NCBI GenBank assembly: GCA_038231215.1
Contig: JBBRLS010000004.1
Location: forward strand, 75,496-139,495
Direction: 5' to 3'
Source of the DNA: Schlegelella_A sp038231215
GTDB taxonomy: Bacteria > Pseudomonadota > Gammaproteobacteria > Burkholderiales > Burkholderiaceae_C
Length of the DNA stretch: 64,000 nucleotides
Part shown: positions 44,806-53,407 of the stretch, one piece after another
How positions within the stretch are numbered: position 1 is the first letter of the stretch
Layout: each line of letters opens with the position of its first letter
The notes under the pieces: model-generated
What the model was told of the DNA's origin: nothing
Seen by the model: the letters and a program-made list of their open reading frames with translations, nothing else
The model's database searches: none
Program-made: the position numbers and the translations under genes

Positions 44806-45536
44806 CGGCAGGTCTCCGGTATTGGTGTCAGTGTCAGGAAGCGGTCGTGGCGCAGTCGCGCCGGAATGCTTGCGGCGGCGAAGAAGCGAAGCTCGAGGCT
44901 GGTGCGGTCGAGCGCCATGTCGGAACGCACGTGCGTATGGTGCAGCACGCCGCCTTTGAAGACGAGCGCATCGCCGGCTTGCAGCGACGGCCGCGAGAAC
45001 GCTCGCTCATCGTGACGCGTACGAACCGCCTCCTCGGCGAGCGCGGACAGGGGCAACAAGGCCTCGTACTCGCGATCGATGAACTCGAGCCCGGGCGCGT
45101 CGACGCCGCACGGCGTCAAGGCGATCCAGCAGGTCAGCATCGACAGCAATGCGGGGTCGGATGCCGCAGCCTTCGGGTCGAGAAAATCGAAGCCGAGCGC
45201 GCCGTCCTGATGCCAGCTGTGCGGTGCATGCCCGGGCGGATAGCGGCGCGGCGCGTATTGGCGCCGCACCCAGCAGCGATCGATGTCGCACGCCAGCGCG
45301 TCGCCCAGCTGCGCATGGCACAGGGCGCCCACTTCACCGGCGACCACGGATCGGGCGATGGCCGCCAGGTCGAGACCTCCGACCGCCGCGACTCGCAACG
45401 ACGAGCTGTGCGCATTGAAGTCGCCGCCCGGATCGGGCGAACGATGCGACCACGCCGGATGCGCGTCGATCGCGGCCAGCCAGGCCTTTGCCGTCGCCGC
45501 AGAGACGACGCCGCGAAGCCGCGTCGCGGCCGTCAT
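44802..45536 (-). CDS. Fe(II)/2-oxoglutarate dioxygenase-like protein (phytanoyl-CoA hydroxylase fold)
   Basis: 244 residues from ATG 45536, which overlaps the ETF-QO stop by one base (TGATG). Metal-binding candidates: His109 and Asp111 in HSWHQDGALGF and a distal His in GGVLHHTHVRSD (199-202), followed by Arg211, which would hold 2-oxoglutarate. The spacing fits the phytanoyl-CoA dioxygenase-like fold. The substrate is unknown; its neighbours suggest oxidation of a hydroxy- or keto-acid. Confidence 0.65.
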   Translation of the reverse strand: MTAATRLRGVVSAATAKAWLAAIDAHPAWSHRSPDPGGDFNAHSSSLRVAAVGGLDLAAIARSVVAGEVGALCHAQLGDALACDIDRCWVRRQYAPRRYPPGHAPHSWHQDGALGFDFLDPKAAASDPALLSMLTCWIALTPCGVDAPGLEFIDREYEALLPLSALAEEAVRTRHDERAFSRPSLQAGDALVFKGGVLHHTHVRSDMALDRTSLELRFFAAASIPARLRHDRFLTLTPIPETCR

Positions 45537-47218
45537 CACATGCCGACGTAGTTCGGCCCGCCGCCGCCTTCGGGCGTGACCCAGACGATGTTCTGGGTCG
45601 GGTCCTTGATGTCGCAAGTCTTGCAGTGGACGCAGTTCTGCGCGTTGATCTGCAGGCGCTCGGTGCCGTTGTCGCTGACGTACTCGTAGACGGCAGCCGG
45701 GCAATAACGGCTCTCGGGCCCGGCGTACTTGGCGAGGTTGACGGCGACCGGAACGCTCTTGTCCTTGAGCGTCAGGTGCGCGGGCTGGTTCTCGGCGTGG
45801 TTGGTGTTGCTGATGAACACGCTCGAGAGCCGATCGAAGGTGAGCTTGCCGTCGGGCTTGGGGTAGACGATCTTCTCGCTCTCGGCCGCGGGCTCGAGAT
45901 AGAGATGGTCTGCCTTGGCGCGGTGCAGCGTCCACGGCGGCGCCTTGAAGCCGAGCTTGGGCAGCAGCCACTGCTCGATGCCGGTCATCAAGGTCGCCGT
46001 CGTGCGGCCCTTCTTGAACCATTGCTTGAAGTTGCGCGAGCGGTCGAGCTCCGCATGCAGCCAGCTCTTCTCGAAGGCGGCCGGATAGGCCGAGAGCTCG
46101 TCGTGGCTGCGACCCGCGACGAGCGCGTCGAACGCAGCTTCGGCGGCGAGCATGCCGGTCTTGATGGCGGCGTGACTGCCCTTGATGCGGCTGGCGTTGA
46201 GATAGCCCGCTTCGCAGCCGACGAATGCGCCGCCCGGAAACACCGTCTTCGGCAAACTGAGAATGCCGCCCGCCGTCAGTGCCCGCGCGCCGTAGCCGAG
46301 GCGCTTGCCGCCTTCGAGCGTCTTCCTGATCTCGGGGTGCAGCTTCCAGCGCTGCATTTCCTCGAACGGGCTCAGATACGGATTGGCGTAGTCGAGGCCG
46401 ACGACGAAGCCGAGCTCGACCTGGTTCTTGTCGAGGTGATAGAGGAACGAGCCGCCGTAGGTCGCCGAGTCGAGCGGCCAGCCGGCGGTGTGCATCACGA
46501 GGCCGGGTTGCGCCTTGTCGGGCGCCACTTCCCACAGCTCCTTGATGCCGATGGCGTAGCTCTGCGGGTCCTTGCCCGCGTCGAGCGCAAAGCGCGCGAT
46601 GAGCTGCTTGCCGAGGCTGCCGCGCGAGCCTTCGGCGAAGACCGTGTACTTCGCGTGCAACTCCATGCCGAGCTGAAAGCCGTCGCCCGGCTCGCCGTCC
46701 TTGCCGACGCCGAGGTTGCCGGTGGCCACGCCCTTGACTGCGCCCTTGTCGTCGTACAGCACTTCGGCAGCGGGAAAGCCGGGAAAGATCTCGACGCCCA
46801 GCCCTTCGGCCTGCACGGCGAGCCACTTCACGAGATTGCCGAGACTGATGACGTAGTTGCCGTGGTTCTTGAAGCAATCGGGCAGGAAGAAGGCGGGCGT
46901 GGTCTTCGTGCCGGTCTCGCTCAGGAAAAGAAAGCGGTCGGCCGTCACCGGCTGGTTCAAAGGTGCGCCGTCTTCCTTCCACTTTGGCAGCAGCTCGTTC
47001 AGCGCGATCGGATCCATGATCGCGCCCGAAAGAATGTGCGCGCCGGGCTCCGAGCCTTTCTCGAGAACGAGCACCGAGACCTCGTGCGAGCGCTCGGCGG
47101 CGAGCTGTTTCAGCCGGATCGCCGTGGCCAGGCCGGCCGGACCCGCGCCGACGATGACGACGTCGTATTCCATGGCCTCTCGCGGACCGTACTTCGTGAG
47201 GATCTCGTCGGCTGTCAT
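45536..47218 (-). CDS. Electron-transfer flavoprotein--ubiquinone oxidoreductase
   Basis: 560 residues. FAD motif YDVVIVGAGPAGLATAIRLK; membrane-associated enzyme passing electrons from ETF to ubiquinone. The C-terminal 4Fe-4S cluster is visible: Cys in RYCPAAVYEYV and three Cys in NCVHCKTCDIKDP, ending GGGGPNYVGM. ETF itself is not in the window. First gene of a four-gene cassette on the minus strand; divergent from the SDR at 47269. Confidence 0.94.
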   Translation of the reverse strand: MTADEILTKYGPREAMEYDVVIVGAGPAGLATAIRLKQLAAERSHEVSVLVLEKGSEPGAHILSGAIMDPIALNELLPKWKEDGAPLNQPVTADRFLFLSETGTKTTPAFFLPDCFKNHGNYVISLGNLVKWLAVQAEGLGVEIFPGFPAAEVLYDDKGAVKGVATGNLGVGKDGEPGDGFQLGMELHAKYTVFAEGSRGSLGKQLIARFALDAGKDPQSYAIGIKELWEVAPDKAQPGLVMHTAGWPLDSATYGGSFLYHLDKNQVELGFVVGLDYANPYLSPFEEMQRWKLHPEIRKTLEGGKRLGYGARALTAGGILSLPKTVFPGGAFVGCEAGYLNASRIKGSHAAIKTGMLAAEAAFDALVAGRSHDELSAYPAAFEKSWLHAELDRSRNFKQWFKKGRTTATLMTGIEQWLLPKLGFKAPPWTLHRAKADHLYLEPAAESEKIVYPKPDGKLTFDRLSSVFISNTNHAENQPAHLTLKDKSVPVAVNLAKYAGPESRYCPAAVYEYVSDNGTERLQINAQNCVHCKTCDIKDPTQNIVWVTPEGGGGPNYVGM

Positions 47219-47268
47219 CGTTGTTCTCTTGGCTACACTCGAAGGCGATTCTAGGAGCGCCTTTCCCC

Positions 47269-48051
47269 ATGAGCTACCACATCGATCTCTCGGGCCGCGT
47301 CGCGCTCGTCACCGGCGCGTCGAGCGGGCTCGGCGCCCAGTTCGCTCGCGTGCTGGCGAAAGCCGGCGCCGGCGTCGCGCTGGCGGGCCGGCGCGTCGAG
47401 CGGTTGAAGACCCTGCGCGCCGAGATCGAGGCCGAAGGCGGCGACGCACACGTCGTGCCGCTCGACGTGACCGACCACGACAGCATCAAGGCCGCCGTGG
47501 CGCACACCGAGACGGAGATGGGGACGATCGACATCCTCGTCAACAACTCGGGCGTGGCGAGCTCGCAGAAGCTCGTCGAAGTCACGCCCGAAGACTTCGA
47601 CACCATCTTCGACGTCAACACGCGCGGCGCCTTCTTCGTGGCGCAAGAGGTCGGCAAGCGCATGATCGCGCGCGCCCAGGGCGCGGCGCCGGGCACTTTC
47701 ACCGGCGGCCGCATCGTCAACATCGCGTCGATGCTGGGCTTGCGCGTGATGAGCCGCGTCGGCGTCTACGCGATGAGCAAGGCGGCGATGATCCACATGA
47801 CCAAGGCGATGGCACTCGAGTGGGGCCGCTACGGCATCAACGTCAACGCCATCTGCCCCGGCTACATCGACACCGAGATGACGCATCTGCAGTGGCAGAC
47901 CGAGGCCGGCCGAAAGTTCGTGGAGACGATGCCGCGCAAGCGCGTCGGCAACGCTGCCGACCTCGACGCGGTGCTGATCATGTTGTGCGCGAACGAGAGC
48001 CACTTCGTGAACGGCGCCGTGGTCGCGGCCGACGACGGTTTCGGCCTCTGA
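47269..48051 (+). CDS. Short-chain dehydrogenase/reductase
   Basis: 260 residues from ATG 47269. VTGASSGLGAQFARVLAKAG, NNSGVAS, Ser in VNIASMLG and Tyr/Lys in VGVYAMSKAAMIH. The family resembles 3-oxoacyl-ACP reductase-like or 3-hydroxyacyl-CoA dehydrogenase-like SDRs. Divergent from ETF-QO across a 50-base gap. A half copy of the dispersed element follows the stop. Confidence 0.87.
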   Translation: MSYHIDLSGRVALVTGASSGLGAQFARVLAKAGAGVALAGRRVERLKTLRAEIEAEGGDAHVVPLDVTDHDSIKAAVAHTETEMGTIDILVNNSGVASSQKLVEVTPEDFDTIFDVNTRGAFFVAQEVGKRMIARAQGAAPGTFTGGRIVNIASMLGLRVMSRVGVYAMSKAAMIHMTKAMALEWGRYGINVNAICPGYIDTEMTHLQWQTEAGRKFVETMPRKRVGNAADLDAVLIMLCANESHFVNGAVVAADDGFGL

Positions 48052-48070
48052 TGCTTGTGCTGACGCCCGG

Positions 48071-48096
48071 GTCATCCTGAGCGCAGCGAAGGATCT
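48071..48096. repeat. Half copy of the dispersed repeat element
   Basis: GTCATCCTGAGCGCAGCGAA plus GGATCT, the left arm only; no right arm follows before the YceH gene starts at 48107. It is an end-fragment or solo copy. Confidence 0.75.
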
Positions 48097-48106
48097 CCCC
48101 GCCCCG

Positions 48107-48769
48107 ATGCGCCCACTTTCCCTCCTGGAGGCTCGTGCCCTCGGCGTGCTCGTCGAGAAGGCGCACACGGTCCCCGACAGCTATCCGCTCTCGCTCAACG
48201 CGCTGACGCTCGGCTGCAACCAGAAGACGGCGCGCGACCCGGTGCTCGCCGCGAGCGACGCCGAAGTGCAGGCCGCGGCCGACGCGCTGAAGCAGCTTTC
48301 GCTGGCGTTCGAATCGAGCGGGTCGCGCGTCAGCCGCTACGAACACAACCTGGGCCGCGCGCTCGGGCTGCCCTCGCAATCGGTGGCATTGCTCGCGGTG
48401 CTGATGCTGCGCGGGCCGCAGACGACCTCGGAGCTGCGCGCCAATTGCGAACGACTGCATCGCTTTGCCGACGTCTCCGCCGTCGAGGGATTTCTCGACG
48501 AACTCGCGGCCCGCGCTGACGAGAAGGGCGGTGCGCTCGTCGCACGGCTGGCCCGCGCACCGGGCTCGCGCGAGGCGCGCTGGGCGCAACTCCTGACCGG
48601 ACCCGTGAGCGCGGCGTCGCTCGCGACGGCGGCCGATGGCGAAGACTTCGTCGCGGTGAGCGAGCTCGCGGCAATGAAGTCGCGCCTCGCCAGCGCCGAG
48701 GCGGAGATCGCCGCGCTTCGTTCGCTGGTCGACCGGCTCTACGCGGAGCTGGATATTTCCCGCACCTGA
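48107..48769 (+). CDS. YceH family protein (DUF480)
   Basis: 220 residues, cytoplasmic. Family signature LEARALGVLVEKAHTVPDSYPLSLNAL and GCNQKTARDP, then ALLAVLMLRGPQTTSELRA; two winged-helix-like halves and a C-terminal coiled coil (KSRLASAEAEIAALRSLVDRLY). Biological role unknown. Follows the repeat fragment closely. Confidence 0.92.
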   Translation: MRPLSLLEARALGVLVEKAHTVPDSYPLSLNALTLGCNQKTARDPVLAASDAEVQAAADALKQLSLAFESSGSRVSRYEHNLGRALGLPSQSVALLAVLMLRGPQTTSELRANCERLHRFADVSAVEGFLDELAARADEKGGALVARLARAPGSREARWAQLLTGPVSAASLATAADGEDFVAVSELAAMKSRLASAEAEIAALRSLVDRLYAELDISRT

Positions 48770-48782
48770 GAGCCGGGCCGCC

Positions 48783-49202
48783 ATGCGATTCGATCTACCC
48801 GAAGCGAAGAAGCTCACCTTCGAGATGGTCATCCCCATCCGCTGGGGCGACATGGACGCGATGGGCCACGTCAACAACACGCTGTACGTGCGCTATCTGG
48901 AGATTGTCCGCATCGAATGGCTGACCCGGGTCTGGGGCGCGCCGGACGTGAGCGGCGAGGGCCCCGTGATCGTCAACACCTTCTGCAATTTCCTGCGCCA
49001 GCTCAAGTACCCCGGCGACGTGCTGGCCAAGCACTACGTGTCCGACCCGGGCCGCACCAGCTTCATGGCCTGGGTGACGCTGGAACGCACCGACGAGCCC
49101 GGCGTGCTCTACGCGACCGGCGGAGCGAAGACGGTCTGGATCAACTACAGGCAGGAACGGTCGGTGCCGTTGCCGGAGGCGCTGCGGGCGTTGATCGGCT
49201 GA
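48783..49202 (+). CDS. Acyl-CoA thioesterase (4HBT hotdog fold)
   Basis: 139 residues. IPIRWGDMDAMGHVNNTLYVRYLE is the canonical 4-hydroxybenzoyl-CoA thioesterase motif with the catalytic Asp. Substrate undefined (short/medium acyl-CoA). 13 bases after YceH. Confidence 0.9.
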   Translation: MRFDLPEAKKLTFEMVIPIRWGDMDAMGHVNNTLYVRYLEIVRIEWLTRVWGAPDVSGEGPVIVNTFCNFLRQLKYPGDVLAKHYVSDPGRTSFMAWVTLERTDEPGVLYATGGAKTVWINYRQERSVPLPEALRALIG

Positions 49203-49211
49203 ACCTGGTGC

Positions 49212-49433
49212 TCAGGCTGCTGCGGCCGTGACGCGGCGGGGCATCCATCGCGTCAGCTTGGGGCGGAGGTCGCGCGCCGAATACGGCTTGCCGAGGTAGT
49301 CGTCCATGCCGGCGGCGAGGCACTTCTCGCGGTCGCCGGCCAGGGTATTGGCGGTGATGGCGATGATGGGCGTTCGTCGCGCGCCCGTGCGTGCCTCGAG
49401 TTCGCGGATGTGGCGTGCCGCGTTGTAGCCGTC
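49212..49433 (-). pseudogene. Receiver-domain (REC) remnant of a hybrid kinase or response regulator
   Basis: Reads DGYNAARHIRELEARTG, RRTPIIAITANTLAGDRE and AAGMDDYLGKPYSARDL, the second half of a receiver domain with the conserved Lys. It is very close to the receiver of the kinase at 51024. The first half, including the phospho-Asp, is missing, and the sequence before the DG at 49433 is unrelated. An open frame continues to about 49592 but has no family resemblance. A leftover of a deleted paralogue. Confidence 0.7.
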
Positions 49434-49607
49434 GCGGAAGGATAGGCCGTTGTTCCCCGGGCCGGAAGCCTTCCCAGGTAGCACTTCCCGAGTGTGGTGC
49501 GCCGATTTTGCGTTGCACCTATCGTCCGACGCGTGCTGACGCGCGCCTGTGATGGTGAGTGCGCTAAATTCCCTACCCCCCGGTCGACGCACCGGGAGAA
49601 GGGAAGA

Positions 49608-50222
49608 TCATCTAGCGACCGTATGAGCCTCGCGCAGTGGCCTGGCCGTCAAGACGGCCTGCTCGCTTGGAGCAGCCGGCGTCGCCACGTAGTCGAACTC
49701 GAAACCCGCGCTGGAGCAGCCGCGAACTGCATGGGTTGCGAGCGTGGCGAGGCCGAGGTCGTGGGTGAGCCTCAGCATGGCGTCGAGGATGCAAGCCGTC
49801 CTGCCGTCCTCGCAGGCTAGCTGAATGAAGCTGTCGTCGAAGCGCACTGCCGCGATCAGCTCACCGCACACCGCGCTGAGCGGCGTATGAGAATTGACGT
49901 GATCGAGAACGATACCGACGCGGTGGTCTGTCAAAAACTCCGCATCCATTGCAGAAAGAATGTCTCGATCGACGGCGATGAATATTCGAGCGCCGCGCGC
50001 CAAATTGGACGCCCGAGACACGGCGCCGGCGACTTCATCGGAGCGGACTGAATGCAATGCCGCGAAGACAAACGTAGGAGGCGCGACGTGGGTGTCGATG
50101 GTTCGCTTGCCGACTCCGATCCCCGTCCGACGTTGAATTGGCGCTTGATGCGCGATCTCAAGGCCCCATCGTGACGGATCTGAAGTGGATTCCCACCGGA
50201 TCACCGAAGTGCCGATGCTCAT
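49608..50222 (-). CDS. Degenerate EAL-like domain protein
   Basis: 204 residues. From residue ~80 the pattern follows c-di-GMP phosphodiesterase EAL domains: VGIVLDHVNSHTPLSAV (normally LDDFGTGYSSLSYL), VRFDDSFIQ (normally KIDRSF) and ILDAMLRLTHDLGLATLATHAV (normally ...AEGVE). The EAL motif, one Asp of DD, the Lys and the later Glu (Thr163 here) are missing, so catalysis is unlikely. It might still bind a ligand or protein. 36 bases downstream of the FeeM-like gene on the same strand; base composition is less GC-rich than the flanks. Confidence 0.55.
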   Translation of the reverse strand: MSIGTSVIRWESTSDPSRWGLEIAHQAPIQRRTGIGVGKRTIDTHVAPPTFVFAALHSVRSDEVAGAVSRASNLARGARIFIAVDRDILSAMDAEFLTDHRVGIVLDHVNSHTPLSAVCGELIAAVRFDDSFIQLACEDGRTACILDAMLRLTHDLGLATLATHAVRGCSSAGFEFDYVATPAAPSEQAVLTARPLREAHTVAR

Positions 50223-50258
50223 GGCTTGGACCGTTTCCGAGCCGCTTGTCGGTGAAGC

Positions 50259-50963
50259 TCAAGGGTACTTAAGGACCGAGAAAACGTACGGCCAGTCGAT
50301 GTGAATGTCGGGGTGGTCGGTCTTGGCCAAGAAGTCGTAGTACCAATGGCCTGCTCTTCGAAGTCGTGCCTCGAACTCGCAAGTCGGCATGACGAAAATC
50401 CAGTGGGGAATGTTATTGCCGTACGAAATGGGAAACGGGCCGCCTTGTAATTCGTCGAACTGGAGCGAACGAAAGACTTGCGCCATCGACCTGCGCCCGC
50501 CAGTGACATTGAAGTCAACACCTGCCGCGCGACAGATTTCGTATGTAGCCTTGACAAGGGCAGCGGTGACGAGCTTGCTTGTCGCACCGACCTCGACACC
50601 GAGACGTGTGCTCTCGACCAGACGTTTGTCGGAGAAGGCTTTAAGAAGCGCCGCCTCTCCTTCCAGGCGAAGGGGTCGCTTGACGTTCGATTGAAGCCGC
50701 AACGAGCCGACGGGTTGACCGTCGAACTTTCTCTCGGCAAGCAGGACAAGTACATCTGACTTCAGATCCTCGGCCTCTGGCGTCCGTAGAGACTGCCCCA
50801 GAAACGGCATATGGCGTATGTACGCGGATGCCCTGACTTCGACCGCTTTTTCCAGATCTTGAGGTGTTGTAACGACGCGCACCGTGAATGGCAGGTGCTC
50901 TACGCGTTCAGGCGCGACGGAATAAGCCCTTGTGGGAGGTAGAAAGATGTTCAACCGATTCAT
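50259..50963 (-). CDS. FeeM-like N-acyl amino acid synthase / GNAT-fold acyltransferase
   Basis: 234 residues from ATG 50963. Follows the FeeM/acyl-homoserine-lactone-synthase-like GNAT pattern: TVRVVTTPQDLEKAVEVRASAY, VLVLLAERKFDGQPVGSLRLQ, VESTRLGVE and the C-terminal FNVTGGRRSMAQVFRSLQF. FeeM makes N-acyl tyrosines with acyl-ACP. Related exosortase-associated acyltransferases look similar, so the product is unknown. It is divergent from the hybrid kinase 60 bases away and precedes the EAL-like gene. Confidence 0.6.
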   Translation of the reverse strand: MNRLNIFLPPTRAYSVAPERVEHLPFTVRVVTTPQDLEKAVEVRASAYIRHMPFLGQSLRTPEAEDLKSDVLVLLAERKFDGQPVGSLRLQSNVKRPLRLEGEAALLKAFSDKRLVESTRLGVEVGATSKLVTAALVKATYEICRAAGVDFNVTGGRRSMAQVFRSLQFDELQGGPFPISYGNNIPHWIFVMPTCEFEARLRRAGHWYYDFLAKTDHPDIHIDWPYVFSVLKYP

Positions 50964-51023
50964 TTTGCGGGGAAGGTGCCGATACAGACGTGCTCGTCGA
51001 GCCAAGCCTCAGCGTCAGAATGC

Positions 51024-52916
51024 ATGTCCTTCAATCGTTTCCTGTCAACTCTTCGCCGTTTGCGCGCACGTCCGTTCCGAGATCGTGAACTAGAACACGA
51101 ATTTCGCCTCGTTTTCCGTTCGGCTGGCGTTCGCTCGTTGGAAGTTGCCACCGGCATCGGTGGACTCGCATTCCTCGGATTCTTCCTGATCTACGCGCTG
51201 GCGGCGCGGGACTCTCCGTTTGCACAGCCGCAGCCCATACGGCTGACGATGGTCGTCGCTCTCCTATCCGGGGCTGCGCTGATCCGATTCAGACGACATT
51301 TCGTGGCGAAGCACTACGAGTGGATCTGCAGCTCGATCCTTGTCGTCTGCATCGTTTGCACGTCAGTCATTGGTAGCTTGAATCGGGTAGATGAGTCGCC
51401 GTACTCCCGCTACTGGGCGATCTTCTCGGCTGCCGTGTTCATTACTTGCATCATCTTCGGCTTCACTCGCCTGTCGCTGCCGGCGACGCTCATGCTCGCT
51501 GCGTTAAACGCCGGCCTGGCCATTCTGTTCGCAAGAAGCCATGGCGGCGATGCAGCAGTCATGCAGCGGCTCGTTGTGCATCTGACGGCCATCAATTTCG
51601 TGTGCTACGCGCTGTACCGCCTTATCAGCATCCGCGAGCGAAAGCTGTTTCTGCGCGGTAAGCGCCAACGCAGCATCCTTGCCCTCAAACGCGCCCGCGA
51701 CAAGGCGGAGGATGCGAGCCGCGCCAAATCTGCATTCTTGGCGAACATGAGTCACGAGATCCGTACGCCAATGAACGGGATCATTGGCTCGCTCGCGTTG
51801 CTCGACAAGACAGATTCGGAGGACCGGCGTCGAACCCTGATCGACGTCGCGCGACAGGCCGCCGACGGCCTTCTGCAGACTTTGAACGAAATTTTGGATT
51901 ATGCAAAGCTCGATGCCAAGAGCGGTTCGCTCCATGTCGCTCCGATGGATTTGCGTCGGATCTGTCAGCTGGCTGTCCAGACTTTTCAAGCCAACGCAAC
52001 GGCGAAACGTATCGCGTTGCGGTTCGACGCCTCCTACTATCCGACCGATCTCTGGACCCTGTACGGCGACGAAGAGAAGCTGCGGAGGATCGTCATGAAC
52101 TTGGTCAGCAACGCTATCAAGTTCACGGCCGAGGGCGGCGTCACTTTGCGCCTTCGCGGGATCCGATCGGCCGAAGGTGTCGACGTCGTTCTGCGCGTCG
52201 CCGACACCGGCATCGGCATCCCCGCCGACAAAGCCCCGCTCCTGTTCGAGCCGTTCTATCAGGTCGAGTCGGGAATGTCGCGCAGCTATGGCGGCACCGG
52301 CTTGGGTTTGGCGATCTCCCGGCAACTGGCGGAGTTGATGGGGGGGAGCGTTCGCGTACGTAGCGTGGTCGGACGAGGAAGCGTCTTCACTGTCCGCCTT
52401 CACCTCAAGCAATGCAACGAACGTGTTGAGCAAGTTAGGGCGGCCCCTGCTTTGGCACCTGCGGGATTGGCCGCTGCTCGCGGCAAGACGGTGCTCTTGG
52501 TGGAAGACAACGCGGTCAATGCATTCATCTCCGCCGCGTCGCTGGAGAGCATGGGAGTCGCTTCCATCCACGCGGCAAACGGCGACGAGGCCTTCCAGCG
52601 CTACTGCGAACGCGGTTTCGACGCGGTCCTGATGGATTGCGAGATGCCGGTAATGGACGGCTTCGCCGCGACCCGGCTCATCCGCGAATTCGAAGCCCGC
52701 ACCGGAAAGGCGCGCACGCCCATCATTGCCCTGACGGCCAATGCGCTTACCGGTGATCGCGAACATTGCTTGCGCCATGGAATGGACGACTACCTGAGTA
52801 AACCCATCGAGCTCAGGCAACTGGGCTTCCTCGTGGCGAAGTGGCTCGGCAGCGATACGCCCGCGGCCAACGGCGTGGAGGAGCGACCCGACAGCGCGAC
52901 CGCGCGCGCCGCGTAG
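51024..52916 (+). CDS. Membrane-bound hybrid sensor histidine kinase
   Basis: 630 residues from ATG 51024. About six hydrophobic helices in residues ~35-205 (e.g. VATGIGGLAFLGFFLIYAL, SSILVVCIVCTSVIG), no large periplasmic domain. HisKA: H244 in LANMSHEIRTPMNGIIG. HATPase motifs: N-box MNLVSNAIKFTAEG, G1 VADTGIGIPADKAP and G2 YGGTGLGLAISRQLAELMGG. A C-terminal receiver follows with Asp538 in VLMDCEMPVMDGF and Lys in DDYLSKP. No HPt domain. Divergent from the FeeM-like gene. Confidence 0.93.
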   Translation: MSFNRFLSTLRRLRARPFRDRELEHEFRLVFRSAGVRSLEVATGIGGLAFLGFFLIYALAARDSPFAQPQPIRLTMVVALLSGAALIRFRRHFVAKHYEWICSSILVVCIVCTSVIGSLNRVDESPYSRYWAIFSAAVFITCIIFGFTRLSLPATLMLAALNAGLAILFARSHGGDAAVMQRLVVHLTAINFVCYALYRLISIRERKLFLRGKRQRSILALKRARDKAEDASRAKSAFLANMSHEIRTPMNGIIGSLALLDKTDSEDRRRTLIDVARQAADGLLQTLNEILDYAKLDAKSGSLHVAPMDLRRICQLAVQTFQANATAKRIALRFDASYYPTDLWTLYGDEEKLRRIVMNLVSNAIKFTAEGGVTLRLRGIRSAEGVDVVLRVADTGIGIPADKAPLLFEPFYQVESGMSRSYGGTGLGLAISRQLAELMGGSVRVRSVVGRGSVFTVRLHLKQCNERVEQVRAAPALAPAGLAAARGKTVLLVEDNAVNAFISAASLESMGVASIHAANGDEAFQRYCERGFDAVLMDCEMPVMDGFAATRLIREFEARTGKARTPIIALTANALTGDREHCLRHGMDDYLSKPIELRQLGFLVAKWLGSDTPAANGVEERPDSATARAA

Positions 52917-52931
52917 GCGAGTCCGGCCGCT

Positions 52932-53342
52932 TCAGATCAGCGCATAAGTCGTCGTCGCATGGGCAGCGAGCTTCCCATCCGGCGTCCGAAACTCGACCTC
53001 GCCATAGCTCAGGCTCTTCCCAAGGCGTAGCACCTTGGCGACCACGGTGACCGCCTCGATCTCCTTCGCCACCGGCCGCAAAAAGCTCGTCTGCAATTGC
53101 ACCGTCGTCATCGGCTTGAATTCGCCGAGCTTCGCAATCATGGCGATCAGCATCGCCGAATCGGCCGCCGACATGATCGCCTGCCCGCACAGCACGCCGC
53201 CCGCGTGAACGAGGTCCGGCGCGACGGGCAGGCTCAGCGTCACGCTGTTCTCCCCGACCGACTCGACGCGCAGCCGAAGCAGCCCGACGTACTCGGCGGC
53301 GACGCCGTCGAAGATGGATTGCAGGGTGGCCACGTCGATCAT
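52932..53342 (-). CDS. PaaI-family thioesterase
   Basis: 136-residue hotdog-fold protein: LPVAPDLVHAGGVLCGQAIMSAAD and PMTTVQLQTSFLRPVA are typical. Acts on acyl-CoA; substrate not defined. Convergent with the hybrid kinase (16 bases between stops); divergent from scoA. Confidence 0.85.
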   Translation of the reverse strand: MIDVATLQSIFDGVAAEYVGLLRLRVESVGENSVTLSLPVAPDLVHAGGVLCGQAIMSAADSAMLIAMIAKLGEFKPMTTVQLQTSFLRPVAKEIEAVTVVAKVLRLGKSLSYGEVEFRTPDGKLAAHATTTYALI

Positions 53343-53370
53343 CGTGTTGTCGATTCTAGGAGCCCGCTCC

Positions 53371-53383
53371 GGAGATAATCTCC
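53371..53383. promoter_or_regulatory. Palindrome overlapping a -10-like box before scoA
   Basis: GGAGAT-A-ATCTCC, 6-bp arms, containing GATAAT (53374-53379). It lies 24 bases ahead of the scoA ATG. No correctly spaced -35 was seen, so the call is tentative. Confidence 0.35.
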
Positions 53384-53407
53384 GCCTTCGCTCGCAGGAA
53401 TCGGTCC

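Noticed and set aside
49434..49592. Open frame continuing upstream of the receiver remnant as a real N-terminus
   Set aside because: Its sequence (Arg/Ser/His-rich) does not resemble any receiver or sensor and lacks the phospho-Asp half.
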